A stretch of 25,851 nucleotides of DNA from Actinomycetota bacterium (GTDB lineage: Bacteria > Actinomycetota > Actinomycetes > Actinomycetales > Microbacteriaceae). Within the stretch, counting starts at the first letter, position 1, and every line of letters starts with the position of its first letter. The stretch is from the NCBI GenBank assembly GCA_009927245.1, contig RFNI01000052.1, positions 1-25,851 of the forward strand, read 5' to 3'. A program made the position numbers and the translations under genes. Positions 1-7,767 of the stretch are shown here, piece by piece. The notes under the pieces were generated by a model. That model was not told the origin of the DNA. It saw nothing but the letters and a program-made list of their open reading frames with translations, and ran no database searches.

Positions 1-617
1 ATGCCTCTAAAATTTGAGGCAGCAGAGCTTGCAACTGATTCCAAACTCCTAGGAACAGGAGTATGCAACACACTTGTTCGAAATGACACAGGTTTCTCCG
101 GATACAACACAGATGTTTACGGCATCCACATGGCAGTGAAGAGCTCCCAGAGAGCCCCTATCAAAAAATTGCAGTACTGGGTTCTGGAGCTACAGCGAGG
201 TCAGCAGTTGTTGCAGCACTTGGCATGTCTGAAGTCTCGAATATTTCGGTGTTCGCAAGAAATACCGAGAAGGCGTTTTCTCTAAAGCACTTGGTCTCAG
301 ATACCCCCGTCTCATTTGAAGCAAAGAGTTTGTCAGAATTCAGTGGTGGATTCGATCTCACACTGAACACATTGCCTGGCGGAGCAGCGAATTCCTTACA
401 TGTCTCACCGGGTCAGACGGGATTACTTCTATCTGCGGGCTACTCAACTGAGGATTCTGAGTTCACCAAGAATTTCTTCAGGGACCACCAAATACCTGGG
501 ACAGAGATGCTCATCTGGCAAGCAGTCCAGCAGGTCAAGCTGTTTGTGGGTCAAGACATTGATGCAAATAGCATTGATGAAGTAACACTGGCTGATGTTA
601 TGAGGCAAGCGCTTTAG
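1..617 (+). pseudogene. aroE: Shikimate dehydrogenase, 5' end outside window, frame broken
   Basis: AroE reduces 3-dehydroshikimate to shikimate with NADPH. The window opens inside the gene: the first residues MPLKFEA are the end of the VTMPLK substrate-binding motif, so the first ATG is internal and about 60 residues lie upstream. Frame 1 carries GYNTDVYGI (substrate-binding Asn/Asp) and then degenerates. Frame 3 carries IAVLGSGATARSA (the NADP-binding Rossmann loop) at about 168-206 and the whole C-terminal half, ending at TAG 615-617. Joining the halves needs one extra base between about 136 and 168. The repaired segment would be about 205 residues, the expected remaining length. Both frames are open across the overlap, so the exact lesion is ambiguous. 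It could be a real pseudogene, a sequencing or assembly indel, or a recoding site. The gene heads the aroC-aroK-aroB cluster. The identity is firm; the broken state is as read. Confidence 0.9.
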
Positions 618-649
618 TAATAGCGCCTTAGATGTGCGAGAATAGTCAA

Positions 650-1849
650 ATGTTACGTTGGCTAACCGCAGGTGAATCACATGGTCCTCTTCTGACCGCA
701 GTCCTTGAAGGGCTTCCTGCTGGAGTAGAAATTACTACAGAGGACATTCAGGGGGCTCTTGCTAGACGAAGACTGGGCTATGGCCGTGGCGCTCGCATGA
801 AGCTTGAGCAGGACCAAGCAACCATTACCGGTGGTGTTCGCCACGGGTTGACCATGGGTGGACCAGTTGCAATCAACATTGCAAACACCGAGTGGCCTAA
901 GTGGTCTCAGGTTATGTCAGCAGATCCCGTTGATGAATCAGAACTTACGGGGGCTAGAGCTGAAGCCCTTACCCGTCCAAGACCTGGACATGCAGATTTC
1001 ACAGGAATGCAGAAGTATGGCTTTCTTGATAGCAGACCGGTTCTAGAGCGAGCTTCTGCTCGCGAGACAGCGGCGCGTGTCGCGCTTGGCGAAGTAGCTT
1101 CCGCATTCCTCAGAGCACTCGGAATAAAACTGGTCACTCACACAGTTGCTATCGGCAAGATTTCAGCTCCAGCTGATATTGCTCTGCCAAGACCAGAAGA
1201 TGTCGAACGTATTGACGAAGATCCGCTAAGGGCATTCAACGCTCAACTGAGCGCAGACATGATTGCAGAAGTTGATGCTGCTCATAAAGATGGTGACACC
1301 CTGGGTGGAGTTGTTGAGGTCTTGGTTTACGGAATGCCACCAGGTGTTGGTTCATTCGTGCACTGGGATAGAAGACTTGATAGTCAACTAGCTGGCGCTT
1401 TGATGGGAATCCAAGCAATCAAAGGTGTTGAAGTTGGCGACGGATTCGAAACCGCTCGTCGACGTGGATCAGAGGCGCATGACGAGATTGCTGTTGCTGA
1501 GAGTGGGTTGGTCGAGAGACTCACTGATCGTGCTGGAGGAATCGAGGGCGGGATGAGTAATGGGGAAATCGTTCGCGTTCGCGCTGCTATGAAACCTATC
1601 TCAACTGTGCCAAGAGCTTTGAAAACAATCGATGTAGCAACAGGTGAAGAGGCTAAGGCACATCACCAAAGATCAGATGTTTGTGCTGTCCCTGCCGCTG
1701 GTGTTGTTGCCGAAGCAATGGTGGCTCTAACCATTGCAAATGCTGTTCTTGAGAAATTTGGTGGAGATTCTATTAAGGAGACTCTTCGCAACATGAACTC
1801 ATACTTAGACAGCATCCCAGATACTCTGCGCTCAAACATCGCGCGCTAA
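650..1849 (+). CDS. aroC: Chorismate synthase
   Basis: Converts EPSP to chorismate with reduced FMN, the last step of the shikimate pathway, in the cytoplasm. The 399-residue product is full length. Visible signatures are GESHGP at residues 8-13, RRRLGYGRGARM, RPGHAD at about 111-116, RASARETAARVA, and the C-terminal RSDVCAVPAAGVVAEAMVAL. I chose ATG 650 because MLRWLTAGESHGP is the standard start in Actinobacteria; an upstream in-frame ATG at 632 would add six unconserved residues. No Shine-Dalgarno sequence precedes 650. The hexamer GAGAAT at 638-643 sits where a leaderless -10 would be, but it is a poor match. aroK follows after 6 bases. Confidence 0.97.
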   Translation: MLRWLTAGESHGPLLTAVLEGLPAGVEITTEDIQGALARRRLGYGRGARMKLEQDQATITGGVRHGLTMGGPVAINIANTEWPKWSQVMSADPVDESELTGARAEALTRPRPGHADFTGMQKYGFLDSRPVLERASARETAARVALGEVASAFLRALGIKLVTHTVAIGKISAPADIALPRPEDVERIDEDPLRAFNAQLSADMIAEVDAAHKDGDTLGGVVEVLVYGMPPGVGSFVHWDRRLDSQLAGALMGIQAIKGVEVGDGFETARRRGSEAHDEIAVAESGLVERLTDRAGGIEGGMSNGEIVRVRAAMKPISTVPRALKTIDVATGEEAKAHHQRSDVCAVPAAGVVAEAMVALTIANAVLEKFGGDSIKETLRNMNSYLDSIPDTLRSNIAR

Positions 1850-1855
1850 CGACAA

Positions 1856-2353
1856 ATGGATAGCAAGCCAATAGTTCTTATCGGCCCGATGGGTGTTGGT
1901 AAGTCAACGATTGGAAAGAAGTTGGCTAGAAAACTCGGTCTTTCCTTCATCGACACCGACTTGTTGATTGTCAAAGAGCACGGCCCCATTCCTGAAATCT
2001 TTAAGGAGCATGGGGAAGCGGTTTTTCGCGGCTACGAAGAACTAGCCGTTGCAGAGGCATTGAAGTCTCAGGCGGTAGTGGCTACCGGTGGAGGATCTGT
2101 TCTCAGTGGAAAGACTCAGAGGGCTTTAGAAGGAGCAACCGTTGTTTACCTTTCAACTAACGGTCAGCACATGAAATCTCGACTAGCTAATGGAAACAGA
2201 CCGCTACTTCAGAATGGAATTAGTGACTGGAAGCGTATCTATGAAGAGCGCAAGCCTCTGTATGAACGTTTATGCGACATTGAGATTGATTGTTCTGCGG
2301 CGAGTTTGTCGAAGACAATAACCGAGATTTGCACCAAACTTGAGGAATTATGA
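1856..2353 (+). CDS. aroK: Shikimate kinase
   Basis: Phosphorylates shikimate to shikimate-3-phosphate using ATP. The 165-residue P-loop kinase is the usual size. It shows Walker A GPMGVGKST (residues 10-18), the DTD shikimate-binding pair (D33, D35), the FRxxE arginine (R58), the GGG loop at 78-80, and a lid segment ANGNRPLL. It starts 6 bases after aroC with no clear Shine-Dalgarno sequence, so it is probably translated by coupling. Its stop overlaps the aroB start (ATGA). The AroL and AroK isoforms cannot be told apart from sequence alone; AroK is the usual actinobacterial name. Confidence 0.96.
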   Translation: MDSKPIVLIGPMGVGKSTIGKKLARKLGLSFIDTDLLIVKEHGPIPEIFKEHGEAVFRGYEELAVAEALKSQAVVATGGGSVLSGKTQRALEGATVVYLSTNGQHMKSRLANGNRPLLQNGISDWKRIYEERKPLYERLCDIEIDCSAASLSKTITEICTKLEEL

Positions 2354-3426
2354 ATTACGAAGTTATCAGAGCTGAAGGCTCACCAGGCTACGACATCTAC
2401 TTCGGTCGCGGGTTACTAGGGCAGGTTTCTGAAGCTCTAGGCTCAGCGGTAAAGAAGGTCTTAATCGTTTACCCAGAAGCTCTTGAGGCAAGTGCCACAG
2501 TCATCGCTGAAACTCTCAGAGAGACCAGTAGAGAGGTTTGGCTCTTCCCAGTAGCCGACGGTGAATCTGCCAAAACTGATCAGTGGCTCGGAGCCGCCTG
2601 GTCTTACCTCGGCCAAGCAGAGTTCTCTCGTTCTGATGCGGTTATTGGTCTTGGTGGGGGAGCAACAACAGACCTAGCTGGATTCATCGCTGCAACTTGG
2701 TTGCGAGGTATTGCTGTGGTTCACATTCCAACAACCCTGTTAGCCATGGTCGATGCTGCAATTGGAGGTAAGACTGGAATCAACACCCTTGAAGGTAAGA
2801 ATCTAGTCGGTGCTTTCCATGAAGCAAAAGCTGTCATTGTGGATTTAGATTCGCTGGAATCTCTTCCAAAGATTGAACTGATATCTGGCTTCGGTGAAAT
2901 AGTCAAATATGGATTTATTTCTGATCAACGGATTCTTGAACTCATTGAAGGAGATGTAGACGACGCACGTGACACCAAGTCTGAGAGGTTTGCAGAACTT
3001 GTAAAGCGTTCAATTGTTATCAAGACCGAGGTTGTTGCATCTGATTTCAAAGAGAGTTCAAGAAGAGAGATTCTCAACTACGGACACACGCTTGGGCATT
3101 CCATCGAGTTAGTTGAACACTACAAATGGAAGCACGGGCACGCTGTTTCAGTTGGACTCGTATTCGCTGCTGAACTAGGAAGACTCTCCGGCCGACTCGA
3201 TGATGCGACAGCTGATAGACATCGCAACATTCTCGATTTGCTGCAATTACCAACTTCATATCCTTCAGACCGCTGGGAACCTCTCTTCACTGGAATGCAG
3301 GTAGATAAGAAGAGTCGGGGTGGGATCCTTCGCTTTGTTGTGCTAGATGGATTGGGTAAACCTGGGATTCTTGAGGCTCCAACTAAGGACCTACTTTTTG
3401 CCGCCTATCAAGAGATTTGCAAGTAG
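2350..3426 (+). CDS. aroB: 3-dehydroquinate synthase
   Basis: Cyclises DAHP to 3-dehydroquinate, the second step of the shikimate pathway, using NAD and a divalent metal. The 358-residue protein has the expected motifs: GLGGGATTDLAGF near residue 100 (NAD binding), HIPTTLLAMVDAAIGGKTGIN, SGFGEIVKYG, and the metal-ligand segment YGHTLGHSIE near residue 245, followed by HGHAVSVG. The ATG overlaps the aroK stop by 4 bases, and GAGG at 2342-2345 is a usable Shine-Dalgarno sequence. It closes the aroE-C-K-B group. The next gene, aroQ, appears to have its own start signal. Confidence 0.97.
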   Translation: MNYEVIRAEGSPGYDIYFGRGLLGQVSEALGSAVKKVLIVYPEALEASATVIAETLRETSREVWLFPVADGESAKTDQWLGAAWSYLGQAEFSRSDAVIGLGGGATTDLAGFIAATWLRGIAVVHIPTTLLAMVDAAIGGKTGINTLEGKNLVGAFHEAKAVIVDLDSLESLPKIELISGFGEIVKYGFISDQRILELIEGDVDDARDTKSERFAELVKRSIVIKTEVVASDFKESSRREILNYGHTLGHSIELVEHYKWKHGHAVSVGLVFAAELGRLSGRLDDATADRHRNILDLLQLPTSYPSDRWEPLFTGMQVDKKSRGGILRFVVLDGLGKPGILEAPTKDLLFAAYQEICK

Positions 3427-3431
3427 TTAGA

Positions 3432-3437
3432 TAGATT
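3432..3437 (+). promoter_or_regulatory. Putative leaderless -10 element for aroQ
   Basis: TAGATT fits the actinobacterial TANNNT -10 and ends exactly 6 bases before the aroQ ATG at 3444. That would place the transcription start on or next to the A of ATG. There is no Shine-Dalgarno sequence before aroQ, which fits a leaderless mRNA. I see no convincing -35 hexamer. Confidence 0.45.
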
Positions 3438-3443
3438 TAGACC

Positions 3444-3878
3444 ATGACTCAAGTTCTTATTCTCAATGGCCCAAACCTAAACCGGTTGGGCTCGCGTGAG
3501 CCTGACGTTTACGGCTCACAGAGCTACGAAGAGCTTGTTGCCATCGCTGAGGCTGAGGCTTCAAAGTTAGGCCTCACAGTTGATGTCAAACAAAGCAATG
3601 ACGAAGCTGAACTGATTAACTGGATCCACGGGGCAGTTGATGCCAAGACTCATGTCATCATCAACCCTGCAGCATTCACGCACTACTCATACGCATTGCG
3701 GGATGCTTGCGCACTGGTCACAACTGCTGGCCTAAAGCTAATCGAAGTACACATCTCAAACCCTCACGCCAGAGAGACATTTAGGCATACATCTGTAATC
3801 TCAGGCGTTGCAACCGGTGTCATCGCTGGTTTTGGGCTCGATTCCTACCGCCTAGCACTAGTTCAACTTTCCCACTGA
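3444..3878 (+). CDS. aroQ: Type II 3-dehydroquinate dehydratase
   Basis: Dehydrates 3-dehydroquinate to 3-dehydroshikimate, the step between AroB and AroE. At 144 residues with the flavodoxin-like type II signature ILNGPNLNRLGSREP at residues 5-20, it belongs to the dodecameric AroQ/AroD class, not the Schiff-base type I class. R18 and Y23 align with the catalytic Arg and Tyr of the mycobacterial enzyme. Also present are IINPAAFTHYSYALRDA and the IEVHISNPHARETFRHTS segment with the catalytic histidine. It is separated from aroB by 17 bases and is followed by efp and nusB, an order also seen in other Actinobacteria. Confidence 0.96.
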   Translation: MTQVLILNGPNLNRLGSREPDVYGSQSYEELVAIAEAEASKLGLTVDVKQSNDEAELINWIHGAVDAKTHVIINPAAFTHYSYALRDACALVTTAGLKLIEVHISNPHARETFRHTSVISGVATGVIAGFGLDSYRLALVQLSH

Positions 3879-3916
3879 TAAACTGCAATAGGCCGTTTGG
3901 CCCTTCACAATCACCA

Positions 3917-3922
3917 GCGAGG
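3917..3922 (+). promoter_or_regulatory. Shine-Dalgarno sequence of efp
   Basis: GCGAGG ends 5 bases before the efp ATG and is one of the clearer ribosome binding sites in the window. Together with the 49-base aroQ-efp gap it suggests a leadered transcript. A weak TAGGCC at 3889-3894 may be its -10 element. A short GGCC-GTTT-GGCC hairpin (3891-3902) lies in the same gap but has no T tract. Confidence 0.6.
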
Positions 3923-3927
3923 CACAA

Positions 3928-4491
3928 ATGGCAACTAGCAACGACCTAAAAAACGGCATGGTTTTGTCAATGGACAACCAACTTTGGACCGTCATCGAAT
4001 TTCAGCACGTAAAGCCAGGCAAGGGCCCAGCTTTCGTAAGAACCAAGCTTAAGAACGTAATCTCAGGCAAGGTTATTGACCGCACTCTAAACGCTGGAGT
4101 GAAAATCGACACAGCAACTGTTGATAAGCGTGAAATGCAATACCTTTACAGTGATGGCGATGGCTACGTATTCATGGACACCCAGGACTACGACCAGATC
4201 ACCCTTTCCAACACACTTGTTGGTGATGCGGCTAACTATCTCTTGGAAAACCAACAGGCAATCGTAGCTATCCACGAGGGCAACCCAATCTATGTTGAAC
4301 TTCCAGCTTCAGTAGTGCTTGAAATCACCTTCACCGAACCAGGTCTCCAAGGTGACCGCTCAAGCGGAGGCACCAAGCCTGCAACTGTTGAAACAGGTCT
4401 ACAAATCCAGGTTCCACTCTTTGTTGAGCAGGGCACCAAAGTTAAGGTAGACACCAGAACTGGTGAATACCTTGGCCGAGTTACTGACTAA
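3928..4491 (+). CDS. efp: Translation elongation factor P
   Basis: EF-P binds stalled ribosomes between the P and E sites and helps form peptide bonds at proline runs. The 187-residue protein has the KOW-like N-terminal domain and two OB domains. The tip loop reads KPGKGPAFVRTKLKN, placing Lys32 in a PGKGP context. That is the actinobacterial EF-P subfamily, reported to work without lysine modification, so no EpmA or EarP partner would be expected. The C-terminal segment FVEQGTKVKVDTRTGEYLGR is typical. nusB follows after 2 bases. Confidence 0.97.
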   Translation: MATSNDLKNGMVLSMDNQLWTVIEFQHVKPGKGPAFVRTKLKNVISGKVIDRTLNAGVKIDTATVDKREMQYLYSDGDGYVFMDTQDYDQITLSNTLVGDAANYLLENQQAIVAIHEGNPIYVELPASVVLEITFTEPGLQGDRSSGGTKPATVETGLQIQVPLFVEQGTKVKVDTRTGEYLGRVTD

Positions 4492-4493
4492 CC

Positions 4494-4910
4494 TTGAGCG
4501 CTAGAACTAAAGCCAGAAAGCGTGCTGTTGACGCTCTTTATGCTGCCGAACTAAGAGATGGCATGGCAAAAGAGCTTCTTGAAGAGACTAAACAGCAGGT
4601 TGAAGATAGACAGAACCAAGACGAGATCTTTAGTTTCGCGAATGAACTAGTTACTGGCGTCTTGAGTAACCAGCTTGAAATTGACGAGACCATCAGCTCC
4701 ATGGCTCAAAACTGGTCGCTGGATCGAATGCCAGCAGTTGATAGGGCAATTCTTCGTCTTGCGGTTTACGAGATCAACTTTGCCGACCTTGAACCAGCTA
4801 TTGCCATCAGTGAGGCTGTTTCGTTAGCTAATGAGCTAAGCACTGACGAATCCGGTGCCTTTGTCAATGGGGTTTTGTCAGCGGTTGTAGCAACGCGCAA
4901 ACCAATCTAG
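4494..4910 (+). CDS. nusB: Transcription antitermination factor NusB
   Basis: NusB with NusE (S10) binds boxA RNA and supports processive rRNA transcription. The 138-residue all-helical protein starts SARTKARKRAVDALYAAELRD, the usual NusB RNA-binding N-terminus. It has the central SLDRMPAVDRAILRLAVYE motif and ends with the AISEAVSLANELSTDESGAFVNGVLSAV helix. The start is TTG 4494, two bases after the efp stop, with no Shine-Dalgarno sequence, so translation is probably coupled to efp. It is the last gene before the pyr leader. Confidence 0.96.
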   Translation: MSARTKARKRAVDALYAAELRDGMAKELLEETKQQVEDRQNQDEIFSFANELVTGVLSNQLEIDETISSMAQNWSLDRMPAVDRAILRLAVYEINFADLEPAIAISEAVSLANELSTDESGAFVNGVLSAVVATRKPI

Positions 4911-4931
4911 GCAAATCTGCTGGGTATCCAG

Positions 4932-4937
4932 TAGAGT
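4932..4937 (+). promoter_or_regulatory. Putative -10 element of the pyr operon
   Basis: TAGAGT fits TANNNT and lies 22 bases after the nusB stop, so transcription would start near 4944. The resulting leader of about 45 bases would include the whole PyrR hairpin and ribosome binding site. No good -35 is visible. A short CTGG-GTAT-CCAG inverted repeat (4920-4931) lies immediately upstream. Confidence 0.4.
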
Positions 4938-4950
4938 AATAGAAATTCAT

Positions 4951-4984
4951 CCTTTAAAGGCGTCCTGTGAGGCGCAGAAGGAGG
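4951..4984 (+). promoter_or_regulatory. PyrR-binding RNA hairpin sequestering the pyrR ribosome binding site
   Basis: The core GTCCTGTGAGGC (4962-4973) matches the PyrR binding-loop consensus UCCNGNGAGGY. Base pairing supports it: GCG 4960-4962 with CGC 4973-4975, a single bulged U at 4963, CC 4964-4965 with GG 4971-4972, and loop UGUGA 4966-4970. An outer stem pairs CCTT 4951-4954 with AAGG 4978-4981, the 5' part of the strong Shine-Dalgarno AAGGAGG (4978-4984). PyrR bound to UMP should stabilise the hairpin and block translation, as described for the mycobacterial pyr operon. No terminator follows, so this is a translational switch and not the Bacillus-style attenuator. The regulatory outcome is inferred from the structure. 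Confidence 0.85.
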
Positions 4985-4989
4985 TGGGC

Positions 4990-5529
4990 GTGGTTGTACG
5001 CACCGTCTTAGATGCTCAGGACATCGATCGAGCACTTGTTCGCATTTCTCATGAAATAGTCGAATCTAACCATGGAACAGCAAATCTCTTACTTCTAGGC
5101 ATCCCAACACGTGGTGTCTATTTGGCAGAGCGCATTGCTGCCTCAATTCAAAAGAACTACCCGGAGTTCAAACTCGAGTCATCTGTAGGTCGTTTAGATG
5201 TGACCATGTTTAGAGATGATCTCTCTAGTAATCCAACCAAAGCCGTCACCCCAACTCAGATCCCAATCAGTGACCTCTCAGAGGTCACAGTGGTTCTAGT
5301 TGACGATGTTCTTTTCAGCGGTCGAACAGTCAGAGCCGCATTGGATGCTCTAGTTTCCTACGGGAGACCCAAAGCTGTGAGATTAGCAGTGCTGGTTGAT
5401 AGAGGACATAGAGAATTACCTATCCGAGCTGACTTCGTAGGCAAAAACCTTCCTACCAGCGCACACGAACGAATCAGCGTTCGACTTTCAGAGTCAGATG
5501 GCGAGCAAGGTGTGGTGATTGAGCAATGA
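4990..5529 (+). CDS. pyrR: Bifunctional pyr operon regulator / uracil phosphoribosyltransferase PyrR
   Basis: PyrR binds pyr leader RNA in response to UMP/UTP and usually has some uracil phosphoribosyltransferase activity. The 179-residue product has the PRPP-binding loop VVLVDDVLFSGRTVRAAL at about 100-117 and the family signature LVDRGHRELPIRADFVGKNLPTS in the last third. I place the start at GTG 4990 because AAGGAGG (4978-4984) lies 5 bases upstream. A GTG at 4984 overlaps that site and would add only two residues. PyrR heads pyrB-pyrC-carA-carB-pyrF and probably autoregulates through the adjacent hairpin. Its stop overlaps the pyrB start by 4 bases (ATGA). Confidence 0.96.
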   Translation: MVVRTVLDAQDIDRALVRISHEIVESNHGTANLLLLGIPTRGVYLAERIAASIQKNYPEFKLESSVGRLDVTMFRDDLSSNPTKAVTPTQIPISDLSEVTVVLVDDVLFSGRTVRAALDALVSYGRPKAVRLAVLVDRGHRELPIRADFVGKNLPTSAHERISVRLSESDGEQGVVIEQ

Positions 5530-6473
5530 AACATCTACTTAGCATCAACGACCTATCTAGAGACGCTGCGATTGATCTCCTAAATCTTGCAGTTGAAATG
5601 CAACAGGTAAACACAAGGGATATCAAGAAGCTACCAGCACTTACCGGAAGAACTGTTGCAAATCTCTTCTTTGAGGATTCCACAAGAACGAGGATTTCTT
5701 TCGAACTTGCAGCTCGCAGACTATCCGCTGATGTGATCAACTTCTCTGCCAAGGGATCTTCAGTCAGCAAGGGTGAATCGCTTAAGGACACGGTTCAAAC
5801 CCTTGAAGCCATGGGTGTCGAGGCTCTAATTGTGAGACACAACCACTCTGGCGCTGTGAACACCATTGCTAACAGCGATTGGTCTAAGGCTGTAGTAATC
5901 AACGCCGGGGATGGAACACACGAGCACCCAACTCAAGCACTTCTCGATGCGCTAACCATTAGACAACGAGTGTCAGGCATTGAACATAATGGTGATCTCA
6001 CTGGACTAAAAGTTCTCATAGTCGGAGATATTCTGCATTCAAGAGTTGCACGGTCTAACCTGTTACTTCTTAGAAAGCTAGGAGCAAAGGTAGCGGTAAG
6101 TGCTCCTTCAACACTTGTTCCAGCAACCATTGCTCGCTATTGCGATGAGGTCTACTTCGATCTTGACGAAGCACTGAGTCAAAAATTTGATGTAGTGATG
6201 ATGTTGAGAATTCAGTCTGAGCGTATGAACTCTGCTTTCATGCCAAACAGTTCTGAGTACTCCTTTGGTTGGGGACTAGGCGATACCCGCTTCTCGAAAC
6301 TAAACCAGAACACATTGATCATGCACCCAGGTCCGATGAATAGAGGCCTTGAGATTTCGTCAAAGGCTGCAGACTCAAAGCAATCAGCAATTCTCGATCA
6401 AGTAACAAATGGTGTCGCAGTTCGTATGGCTGTCCTATACAAGCTCTTAGCTCAGGAGAAGAAGAATGACTAA
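5526..6473 (+). CDS. pyrB: Aspartate carbamoyltransferase catalytic subunit
   Basis: Condenses carbamoyl phosphate with aspartate, the committed step of pyrimidine synthesis. The 315-residue protein has the carbamoyl-phosphate loop FEDSTRTR (residues 49-56), the segment SSVSKGESLKDT, RHNHSGA, HPTQALLD at about 134-141, and HPGPMNRGLE at about 267. No regulatory pyrI gene is adjacent, as in other Actinobacteria. It overlaps pyrR by 4 bases and pyrC by 8 bases. Confidence 0.97.
   Translation: MKHLLSINDLSRDAAIDLLNLAVEMQQVNTRDIKKLPALTGRTVANLFFEDSTRTRISFELAARRLSADVINFSAKGSSVSKGESLKDTVQTLEAMGVEALIVRHNHSGAVNTIANSDWSKAVVINAGDGTHEHPTQALLDALTIRQRVSGIEHNGDLTGLKVLIVGDILHSRVARSNLLLLRKLGAKVAVSAPSTLVPATIARYCDEVYFDLDEALSQKFDVVMMLRIQSERMNSAFMPNSSEYSFGWGLGDTRFSKLNQNTLIMHPGPMNRGLEISSKAADSKQSAILDQVTNGVAVRMAVLYKLLAQEKKND
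6454..6458 (+). promoter_or_regulatory. Shine-Dalgarno sequence of pyrC inside pyrB
   Basis: AGGAG lies 7 bases before the pyrC ATG, inside the last codons of pyrB. It is part of a 22-base junction (6453-6474) that recurs almost unchanged before carA. Confidence 0.7.
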
Positions 6474-7767
6474 TCAAAGAACTATTTTCAGGAATGCGCA
6501 ACTGGCCGATGGCCATGTTGTCGACATCGCAGTTGTTGGTGGCAACATCGAGGCCATCGGTGCGACTCTCGATTTACAGGGCACAGATATCAACTGTGAA
6601 GGGCTGATTGCTCTGCAAGGACTTGTCGATCTGCACACTCACCTCCGTGAACCTGGTTTTGAGCAAAGCGAAACAATCTTGACTGGTTCAAGGGCAGCTG
6701 CCAAGGGAGGATTTACAGCAGTCCATGCAATGGCTAACACTTCACCTGTTGCAGACAGCGCAGCTGTTGTCGAACAGGTCTTTGCCCTTGGTCAAGCAGC
6801 TGGTTATGTTCACGTTCAACCAATTGGCGCAGTCACTTCAAACCTTGAAGGCAAGCAACTAGCAGACCTACTGAAGATGAACCAGTCTCGAGCCGGAGTC
6901 ACAGTATTCAGTGATGACGGTAAATGTGTCTCAGACTCGCTGCTTATGCGCAGAGCATTGGAGTATGTGAAGGCATTTGGGGGAGTCATCGCTCAGCACG
7001 CGCAAGACCCAAACCTTACTGTTAATGCACAGATGAATGAGGGTGCGTTGTCTTTTGAACTAGGTCTTACCGGCTGGCCTCAGGTTGCCGAAGAAGCAAT
7101 CATCGCGAGAGATGTCCTACTTGCTGAACATGTTGGTTCGCGGCTTCACATTTGCCATGTTTCAACTGCAGGTTCAGTTGAAATCATTCGTTGGGCAAAA
7201 GCTAGGGGTATCGAGGTAACGGCTGAGGTAACCCCTCATCACCTGATTCTCACCGAAGACCTAGTAAAGGACTACAACCCGATCTTCAAAGTGAATCCTC
7301 CGCTTCGAACCGAGAAGGACGTCTTGGCTCTTAGAGCAGCTGTTGCAGATGGAACCATCGACATCGTTGCAACCGATCATGCTCCGCACACAGCAGACAG
7401 CAAGGACTGCGAGTTCGGGCAAGCTGCTTTCGGAATGATAGGTCTCGAAACAGCAGCTGCAGTTGTGCAAACAACCCTGATCGAAACGGGACTTATCAAC
7501 TGGACCAGATTCCAGGAAATACTTTCAACTGCTCCAGCTGCAATTTCAGGACTCTCTAGACATGGACAGCAGCTTGCTGCTGGAAATGCAGCAAACCTTA
7601 CTTTCATCGACCCAACCGCAAGGGTAATTGTTGGACCTGAATCAGAGAGCAAGAGTAGAAACAATCCTTACCTAGGTCTTGAACTAAATGGACAGATAGT
7701 TCACACCATGTTTGAAGGAACATTCACTGTCAAGAACAACCAAATACAGGAGATCCACAATGACTAA
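6466..7767 (+). CDS. pyrC: Dihydroorotase
   Basis: Cyclises carbamoyl aspartate to dihydroorotate. The 433-residue length and overall motif order fit a class I (PyrC/allantoinase-like) amidohydrolase. Metal and substrate residues are visible in DLHTHLREPG (H57, H59, R61), in GGFTAVHAMANTSPVAD, in HICHVST, and in VATDHAPHT (D304 catalytic, H308). The ATG at 6466 overlaps the pyrB stop by 8 bases and has AGGAG 7 bases upstream. The 3' end overlaps carA by 8 bases. Many actinobacterial genomes have a small membrane-protein gene (Rv1382 type) between pyrC and carA; here there is none. Confidence 0.96.
   Translation: MTNQRTIFRNAQLADGHVVDIAVVGGNIEAIGATLDLQGTDINCEGLIALQGLVDLHTHLREPGFEQSETILTGSRAAAKGGFTAVHAMANTSPVADSAAVVEQVFALGQAAGYVHVQPIGAVTSNLEGKQLADLLKMNQSRAGVTVFSDDGKCVSDSLLMRRALEYVKAFGGVIAQHAQDPNLTVNAQMNEGALSFELGLTGWPQVAEEAIIARDVLLAEHVGSRLHICHVSTAGSVEIIRWAKARGIEVTAEVTPHHLILTEDLVKDYNPIFKVNPPLRTEKDVLALRAAVADGTIDIVATDHAPHTADSKDCEFGQAAFGMIGLETAAAVVQTTLIETGLINWTRFQEILSTAPAAISGLSRHGQQLAAGNAANLTFIDPTARVIVGPESESKSRNNPYLGLELNGQIVHTMFEGTFTVKNNQIQEIHND
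7748..7752 (+). promoter_or_regulatory. Shine-Dalgarno sequence of carA that decides its start
   Basis: AGGAG lies 7 bases before ATG 7760. It supports this start over the upstream in-frame ATG at 7712, which would add 16 unconserved residues inside pyrC. Confidence 0.7.

Noticed and set aside
163..168. A6 run in aroE as a programmed -1 slippery site
   Set aside because: The heptamer CAAAAAA is not a good X-XXY-YYZ site in the zero frame, no downstream stem is obvious, and frame 3 looks AroE-like already upstream of the run; kept only as a lesser alternative.
3889..3905. GGCC-GTTT-GGCC hairpin after aroQ as a terminator
   Set aside because: The stem has only 4 bp and is followed by CTTCAC, not a T tract; too weak to call an intrinsic terminator.
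5474..5791. 105-aa open frame on the minus strand
   Set aside because: It lies across the pyrR/pyrB junction, which is strongly coding on the + strand, and shows no recognisable motif or start signal.
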